This document shows positions 31,245 through 34,609 of a DNA stretch of 34,609 nucleotides, in pieces. A model generated the notes under the pieces. That model saw only the letters and a list, made by a program, of their open reading frames with translations. It was not told where the DNA came from and ran no database searches. Made by a program: the position numbers and the translations under genes. Each line of letters starts with the position of its first letter. Position 1 is the stretch's first letter. This stretch comes from Clostridiales bacterium UBA4644 (GTDB taxonomy: Bacteria; Bacillota; Clostridia; Oscillospirales; Butyricicoccaceae). The stretch lies in contig DHMK01000078.1 of assembly GCA_002405755.1 (NCBI GenBank), forward strand, positions 1-34,609, given 5' to 3'.

Positions 31245-32681
31245 ATGGGCGAGACAAAGTCCTCCCGCGCACAGTGGGGGAGTAAATTCGGCTTTTTGAT
31301 GGCGGCCATCGGCTCTGCCGTGGGCCTGGGAAACATTTGGGGCTTCCCCTTTAAGATGGGGCAAAACGGCGGCTTCGCCTTTTTGCTGGTTTATCTTGTA
31401 TTGGCCGTTTTCGTCGGCTATATCATCATGAACTCCGAGCTGGCCCTGGGCCGCAAAACGGGCAAGGGCATCATCGGTGCTTACCACACCGCCAGCCGCC
31501 GCTTCCGGTGGGTGGGCATGCTGGGCGTCATCTCTCCCTTCCTGATCCTGATGTTCTATTGCGTTTTGGGTGCATACTGCATGCAGTATATGTTCCTGAA
31601 CTTTGCGGAGCTGGCCATGGGCGTTTATTCCAAGTCCGCCATGACGGGCGCGGATTCCTTCCTGGCCATGATCACCAATCCCTTCGGCTGCATCCTGTTT
31701 ACGCTGATCTTCGTTTTGATGAATATTCTTGTGGTCCGCAGCGGCGTTTCCGAGGGCATCGAGAAGTTCAACAAGGTGGGCATGCCCGCTTTGTTCGTGA
31801 TGCTGCTGATCATTATCGGCCGGTCCGTCACGCTGGACGGCGCAGCCGAGGGCCTGAAGTTCATGTTCGCCCCCAATTTTGAGCCGTTTTCCAGCTTCAA
31901 GGGCTTTATCAGCGTTTTGGCTGCTGCCGGCGGACAGATGTTTTTCTCCCTGTCGCTGGCCATGGGCGCAATGATCACCTACGGCTCCTATCTCTCCAAA
32001 AGCGAGAGCATCACCAAGAACTCGCTGGTGATCGTGGTCTGCGACACGCTGGTGGCGCTGATGGCCGGTCTGGCCGTCATTCCCGCGGCCTTCGCCCTGG
32101 GCGGAGACGGCGCAGCCATGGCCGGCCCCAAGCTTCTGTTCATCACCATGCAGGACGTGTTCTCCCACATGGGAAAGCTCGGCCCCGTGTTCGGCATCAT
32201 CTTCTACGGTCTGGTGATCATCGCGGCCCTGTCCTCCTCCATCTCGCTGGTGGAGGTGCTGGTGACCTATCTTTCTGACCGGGCCGAGCAGAAGGGCAAA
32301 AAGGCCAACCGCAGCCGCATCACCTGGATCGTCAGCGTCCTGTTTGCTCTGGGCGCCGTGCTGGTTGCCTGGGACGGTCTGGGCGCCAACGGGCTTTGGG
32401 TGCCCTTCCAGAACACGCTGGGCATCGTGGGCGAGTTCAACGACTGCTGGCTGGACTTTTTGGACTGCATCGCCGAGGGCATTGCCATGCCGCTGGGCGC
32501 GCTGTTCATGTCTTTTATGATCGGCTGGGAGCTGAAGCCCCGCTATGTGCTGGAGGAGATCGGCCAGACCCGCATCTCCCGCTTCTATTCCTTCTGCATC
32601 CGCTTTGTCTGTCCGGCCGTCATGCTGCTGGTGCTGGCTGGCCAGCTGGACAATTTCTTCAAGCTGGGCTGGTTCAAATAA
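31245..32681 (+). CDS. Sodium-dependent transporter of the NSS (SNF) family
   Basis: Sodium-coupled symporter of the neurotransmitter:sodium symporter family, which in bacteria usually imports amino acids such as tryptophan, tyrosine or leucine. It has 478 residues and 11 predicted membrane helices, as in the 11-helix bacterial members such as Tyt1. Helix 1 carries the sodium-site sequence IGSAVGLGNIW. It then reads W32-G33-F34-P35, where most members have WRFP, so the extracellular-gate arginine is replaced by glycine. Helix 6 is broken at SLSLAMGAMITYGSYL and helix 8 has ALSSSISLVEVLVTYL, both normal. The substrate cannot be named from sequence. The gene is monocistronic, with its own promoter and terminator. 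Confidence 0.93.
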   Translation: MGETKSSRAQWGSKFGFLMAAIGSAVGLGNIWGFPFKMGQNGGFAFLLVYLVLAVFVGYIIMNSELALGRKTGKGIIGAYHTASRRFRWVGMLGVISPFLILMFYCVLGAYCMQYMFLNFAELAMGVYSKSAMTGADSFLAMITNPFGCILFTLIFVLMNILVVRSGVSEGIEKFNKVGMPALFVMLLIIIGRSVTLDGAAEGLKFMFAPNFEPFSSFKGFISVLAAAGGQMFFSLSLAMGAMITYGSYLSKSESITKNSLVIVVCDTLVALMAGLAVIPAAFALGGDGAAMAGPKLLFITMQDVFSHMGKLGPVFGIIFYGLVIIAALSSSISLVEVLVTYLSDRAEQKGKKANRSRITWIVSVLFALGAVLVAWDGLGANGLWVPFQNTLGIVGEFNDCWLDFLDCIAEGIAMPLGALFMSFMIGWELKPRYVLEEIGQTRISRFYSFCIRFVCPAVMLLVLAGQLDNFFKLGWFK

Positions 32682-32703
32682 GTCTGCAGCAGGCTTCAAA
32701 CAG

Positions 32704-32736
32704 GCGTCTGATATCCTTGCGGTATCAGACGCTTTT
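32704..32736 (+). terminator. Terminator of the symporter gene
   Basis: A 10-bp perfect stem GCGTCTGATA / TATCAGACGC with a 9-base loop, followed by TTTT. Confidence 0.92.
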
Positions 32737-32749
32737 CCTTGAAAAGGAC

Positions 32750-32777
32750 TTGACACTCTCAGAAATGAGAATATAAT
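32750..32777 (+). promoter_or_regulatory. Consensus promoter with internal operator palindrome
   Basis: TTGACA (32750-32755) and TATAAT (32772-32777) are both perfect, with a 16-base spacer. The spacer holds TCTCA-GAAA-TGAGA (32757-32770), a perfect 5-bp inverted repeat. A bound repressor would block RNA polymerase, which suggests autorepression by the downstream regulator. Confidence 0.85.
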
Positions 32778-32808
32778 AAGAAAGGAAAATGATCCGGGCG
32801 GTGATACG

Positions 32809-33318
32809 ATGGAAATGGTAAAGTTCTTGATGAATCCTGTCCGGCAGAGGATCTTTCAATATCTTCTGATCCATGGAACGGGCACGGTCAAGGAGATCCG
32901 AAAGGCGATCCCCGATGTTTCCGCCGCCAGCCTGTATCGGCATATCAAGCTGATGACGGAACGCTCCATCCTGCAGATCGTCGGAGAAAACCGGATCCGC
33001 GGAACGGTGGAAAGCATATACCAATTAAATAAGAGCGCGCTGGAGCTGGACGATCCGGAGGGAGCCGCCGTTCAGCTGATGCTGTTGAATATCAGCGCCG
33101 CCTTTGCAAATTACTTTTCCGGCGGCCAGGCAGATCCCAGGAAGGATCTGCTCCTGCTGAGCACCTGCACGCTGAAGCTGACGGATGAGGCCTTTCTGCG
33201 CTTTCTTTCAGAGGTCCGCCAGCTGGCGCTGCGATATATGGACATACCGGTCTGTGAAAGCAGCAAAACAAGACAGATCACTCTGATCTCCGCCCCGCCG
33301 GATGAGCGGGCGGAATAA
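32809..33318 (+). CDS. Winged-helix (ArsR-like) transcriptional regulator
   Basis: A 169-residue regulator. Residues 1-75 form an ArsR-like winged helix: FLMNPVRQRIFQYLLIHG, GTVKEIRKAIPDVSAASLYRHIKLM (recognition helix) and the wing ending GTVESIYQLN. The C-terminal ~90 residues (LMLLNISAAFANYFSGGQAD, EVRQLALRYMDIPV) look like a helical dimer or ligand domain. No metal-binding cysteine pair typical of metal-sensing ArsR is visible in the recognition helix. The start is ATG 32809; the leader is short. The palindrome inside its own promoter suggests autorepression. The target beyond itself may be the small-gene run just downstream. Confidence 0.85.
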   Translation: MEMVKFLMNPVRQRIFQYLLIHGTGTVKEIRKAIPDVSAASLYRHIKLMTERSILQIVGENRIRGTVESIYQLNKSALELDDPEGAAVQLMLLNISAAFANYFSGGQADPRKDLLLLSTCTLKLTDEAFLRFLSEVRQLALRYMDIPVCESSKTRQITLISAPPDERAE

Positions 33319-33366
33319 GGCTGCATCCGCCGTACAACACAACTGCAGAGCATGTTTGAAAAGCCA

Positions 33367-33415
33367 GACGCAGAGACGCAGAGCTGACCCCGATAAAATC
33401 GGGTCGGTTCTGCGT
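33367..33415 (+). other. Long hairpin with tandem 8-mer between the regulator and the small-gene run
   Basis: GACGCAGA is repeated in tandem at 33367-33382. Bases 33376-33415 then fold into an 18-pair stem with one bulged C and a 3-base AAA loop (two G-U pairs). It lacks a U-tract, so it is not a clear terminator. Either copy of the 8-mer could pair with the right arm, so the stem can shift register. Confidence 0.6.
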
Positions 33416-33446
33416 TTGCTGCTAAAAAAGGGAAGGGGAGAGCTGA

Positions 33447-33557
33447 ATGGGAAAAACAGTCGGGCTGCTGGCTGCGGCAGGCGTATTGCTGCTGCTGGCC
33501 GGCGCGGTGGGCTGCCTTTCGGCGGCTGCGAACTTCAAAAAGGGGGCGGGAGAATGA
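33447..33557 (+). CDS. 36-residue single-helix membrane peptide or tiny lipoprotein
   Basis: A short gene starting at ATG 33447 with AAGGGGAG about 7 bases upstream. The product starts MGKTVGLLAAAGVLLLL and ends NFKKGAGE, so it has one strongly hydrophobic helix (about residues 5-27) with a charged C-terminus. C23 follows A-V-G, a weak lipobox, so it could be cut to a short lipopeptide. Its TGA overlaps the next ATG by 4 bases (ATGA), which is good evidence that it is translated. Its function is unknown; it may be a membrane anchor, a small regulator or a signal-type peptide. Confidence 0.6.
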   Translation: MGKTVGLLAAAGVLLLLAGAVGCLSAAANFKKGAGE

Positions 33558-33862
33558 GCGCTGCGAAAGGGGACCTGAAGCCCTTTCTGGACGAAGCGGG
33601 ACGGCTGACCGCGCTTCCGGCCAAGCACAAAAAGAAGCTGGCGGCGCTGTGGTATCTGGCGGGCAAGCTCCAGGCCGGGCGGCAGTATTCGGAGCCGGAG
33701 ATCAATGCTCTGCTGGACGAATGGACGCTGTTCCACGATCCGGCCACGCTCCGGCGGGAGCTTTATAACAAAAGGCTTCTGGACCGGACGGCAGACTGCG
33801 GCCGCTACTGGAAGGAAGAGAGCATATCCACGCTGGAAGCGTTTCTGGCGCAGTATCTTTAA
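33554..33862 (+). CDS. DUF2087-domain protein
   Basis: A 102-residue protein recognised as DUF2087 from its pattern LPAKHKKKLAALWYLAGKLQAGRQYSEPEINALLDEW, followed by ATLRRELYNKRLLDRTADCGRYWK. The domain looks like a small helical, winged-helix-type module. It is often found in transcription-regulator contexts, but the function is unknown. The ATG at 33554 overlaps the stop of the 36-residue gene. A longer reading from 33302 is rejected because it runs through the hairpin region and the small gene. The next gene starts 13 bases after its stop. Confidence 0.8.
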   Translation: MSAAKGDLKPFLDEAGRLTALPAKHKKKLAALWYLAGKLQAGRQYSEPEINALLDEWTLFHDPATLRRELYNKRLLDRTADCGRYWKEESISTLEAFLAQYL

Positions 33863-33875
33863 GAGGTATGGCCCT

Positions 33876-34091
33876 ATGAGCAAATACGACGCCCTTTGGG
33901 CATACCTGCAGCAAAGCGGTCGGCCGCGGCTGGTCCTGACCTTTGACCAGATCGGGCAGATCGCCTGCGTACCGCTGGACCACTCCTTTTTGAAATGGAA
34001 AAGGGAGCTTTGCAGCTACGGATATGCGGTGGAGAAGATCTCCATGAATGGGCAGACTGTGTCGTTTGTCAGACAGGAGGAAAACGCGTGA
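33876..34091 (+). CDS. Small SKYD-type protein (DUF7662-like)
   Basis: A 71-residue protein beginning MSKYDALWAYLQQSG, with LTFDQIGQIACVPLDHSFLKWKRELCSYGY and a final beta strand VEKISMNGQTVSFVRQ. I recall similar short Clostridia proteins of unknown function with the SKYD...L.F..I..I pattern, which suggests a small nucleic-acid-binding fold; the DUF7662 link is tentative. The ATG at 33876 is 13 bases after DUF2087. Its stop overlaps the GTG start of the TfoX-like gene by 4 bases. Confidence 0.72.
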   Translation: MSKYDALWAYLQQSGRPRLVLTFDQIGQIACVPLDHSFLKWKRELCSYGYAVEKISMNGQTVSFVRQEENA

Positions 34092-34414
34092 GCACATCAG
34101 AGGAATATATCCAGTTCGTTCTGGAGCAGCTGGACGGCGTCGAGGACCTTACTTATCGGAAAATGTTCGGCGAATATCTGATCTATGTCCGGCAAAGGCC
34201 TGTGCTGCTGGTCTGCGACAACTGCGTCATGGTCAAAAAGGCGCCGGAGCTTGCGGAACTGATGGCAGATGCGCCGGAGGGGATCCCTTATGAGGGCGCA
34301 AAGGCCCATTTCGTTCTGGATGTGGAGGATCGGCAGCTGACCCGGGCGGTCATCGAGCTTCTGGTCCGGATCACGCCGGTCCCCAAAAAGAAAAGCAGAA
34401 AGGTGCGGGAGTGA
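34088..34414 (+). CDS. TfoX N-terminal domain protein
   Basis: A 108-residue protein with the TfoX/Sxy N-terminal domain (EEYIQFVLEQLDGVEDLTYRKMFGEYLIYV, then VCDNCVMVKKAPELAELM). In Proteobacteria full TfoX controls competence, but stand-alone N-domain proteins are widespread and of unknown role. The start is GTG at 34088, with AGGAGG 7 bases upstream; its GTGA overlaps the previous stop. The C-terminus is basic (KKKSRKVRE). It is the last gene of the coupled run. Confidence 0.88.
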   Translation: MSTSEEYIQFVLEQLDGVEDLTYRKMFGEYLIYVRQRPVLLVCDNCVMVKKAPELAELMADAPEGIPYEGAKAHFVLDVEDRQLTRAVIELLVRITPVPKKKSRKVRE

Positions 34415-34495
34415 CGACCTGTGAAGGGCAAGGCGGCGCCATCGCCCGCCCGCACCTTCAGACAGAGACGCCGCGTCCTCCGGAGCAGAAAAACG

Positions 34496-34542
34496 AAAAA
34501 AGGCCCGCAAACCCTCTCATGTCAAGGGCTTGCGGGCCTTTT
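34496..34542. terminator. Shared bidirectional terminator
   Basis: A stem of about 17 bp (AAAGGCCCGCAAACCCT paired with AGGGCTTGCGGGCCTTTT, one mismatch) and a 10-base loop. T-runs occur on both strands, so it can end the small-gene transcript and the tRNA-Leu transcript. Confidence 0.9.
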
Positions 34543-34545
34543 GTC

Positions 34546-34609
34546 TGGTGCCGGTGGTGGGACTCGAACCCACACACCATCGCTGGCAACGGATTTTGAG
34601 TCCGCCTCG
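34546..34609 (-). tRNA. tRNA-Leu (anticodon CAA), 5' part cut by the window edge
   Basis: Read on the minus strand, the visible part has an anticodon stem GCGGA / TCCGT around the loop CTCAAAA with anticodon CAA (leucine TTG codons). It also has a long type II variable arm (GCCA-loop-TGGT), a T-arm GTGGG-TTCGAGT-CCCAC and the 3' acceptor strand CACCGGC-A. CCA is encoded at 34546-34548. About 25 bases of the 5' part lie beyond the window. Confidence 0.9.

Noticed and set aside
34411..34599. 62-codon plus-strand frame at the right end
   Set aside because: It runs through the shared terminator and the antisense of the tRNA-Leu gene, giving the well-known spurious WCRWWDSNPH-type peptide.
1..34609. 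CRISPR arrays, insertion sequences, prophage genes or rRNA
   Set aside because: No repeat-spacer pattern, transposase, integrase or rRNA sequence was seen on either strand.

Overview
The window is a GC-rich (by eye near 60%) stretch of a chromosome from a spore-forming, anaerobic Clostridia bacterium. It looks most like the Oscillospiraceae (Flavonifractor, Oscillibacter or Lawsonibacter-like), but this placement is an inference from gene order and base composition, not a database match. Sporulation genes (SpoVB-like flippase, YabP, YabQ) and the order relA-dtd-MBL hydrolase-hemZ point to a Gram-positive spore former. No CRISPR array, insertion sequence or phage gene is visible, and no gap between genes exceeds 300 bases.

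Layout. (1) 1-2.6 kb: the 3' part of dnaK, then dnaJ, closed by a strong terminator. (2) 2.7-9.7 kb: housekeeping run recJ, relA/spoT, dtd, an MBL-fold hydrolase and hemZ, with the last three genes overlapping by 4 bases at each junction. (3) 9.7-14.1 kb: a small zinc-ribbon protein with its own promoter, then spoVB-like, mazG, hup, rqcP, yabP and yabQ. (4) 14.1-21.9 kb: a divergent pair, an AraC-type regulator carrying a C-terminal two-cluster ferredoxin domain, facing a six-gene D-aminopeptidase/dipeptide ABC transporter operon (dppA, B, C, D, F, E). The binding-protein gene at the end of that operon is frameshifted by a 7-base tandem duplication. (5) 21.9-25.5 kb: on the minus strand a pseudouridine-breakdown operon (psuK, psuG) that also holds an M42 aminopeptidase, and on the plus strand a short cysteine amidase-domain protein. 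(6) 25.5-31.0 kb: a LysR regulator divergent from the arginine biosynthesis operon argC-argJ-argB-argD, which makes N-acetylornithine from glutamate by the cyclic route. (7) 31.0-32.7 kb: an 11-helix NSS-family sodium symporter behind a large inverted repeat. (8) 32.7-34.6 kb: a winged-helix regulator with a palindrome inside its consensus promoter, a four-gene run of small proteins (36-residue membrane peptide, DUF2087, a SKYD-type small protein, TfoX N-domain), and the 3' part of a tRNA-Leu(CAA) on the minus strand.

The most unusual item is the AraC-ferredoxin fusion at 14164-15237. It has an N-terminal cupin, two helix-turn-helix motifs and eight cysteines in two CxxCxxCxxxC motifs, so it may sense redox state, oxygen or iron and control the divergent peptide-uptake operon. 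Next are the 7-base duplication that breaks the transporter's binding protein, the inverted repeat over the symporter promoter, and the translationally coupled small-protein cassette at the right end.
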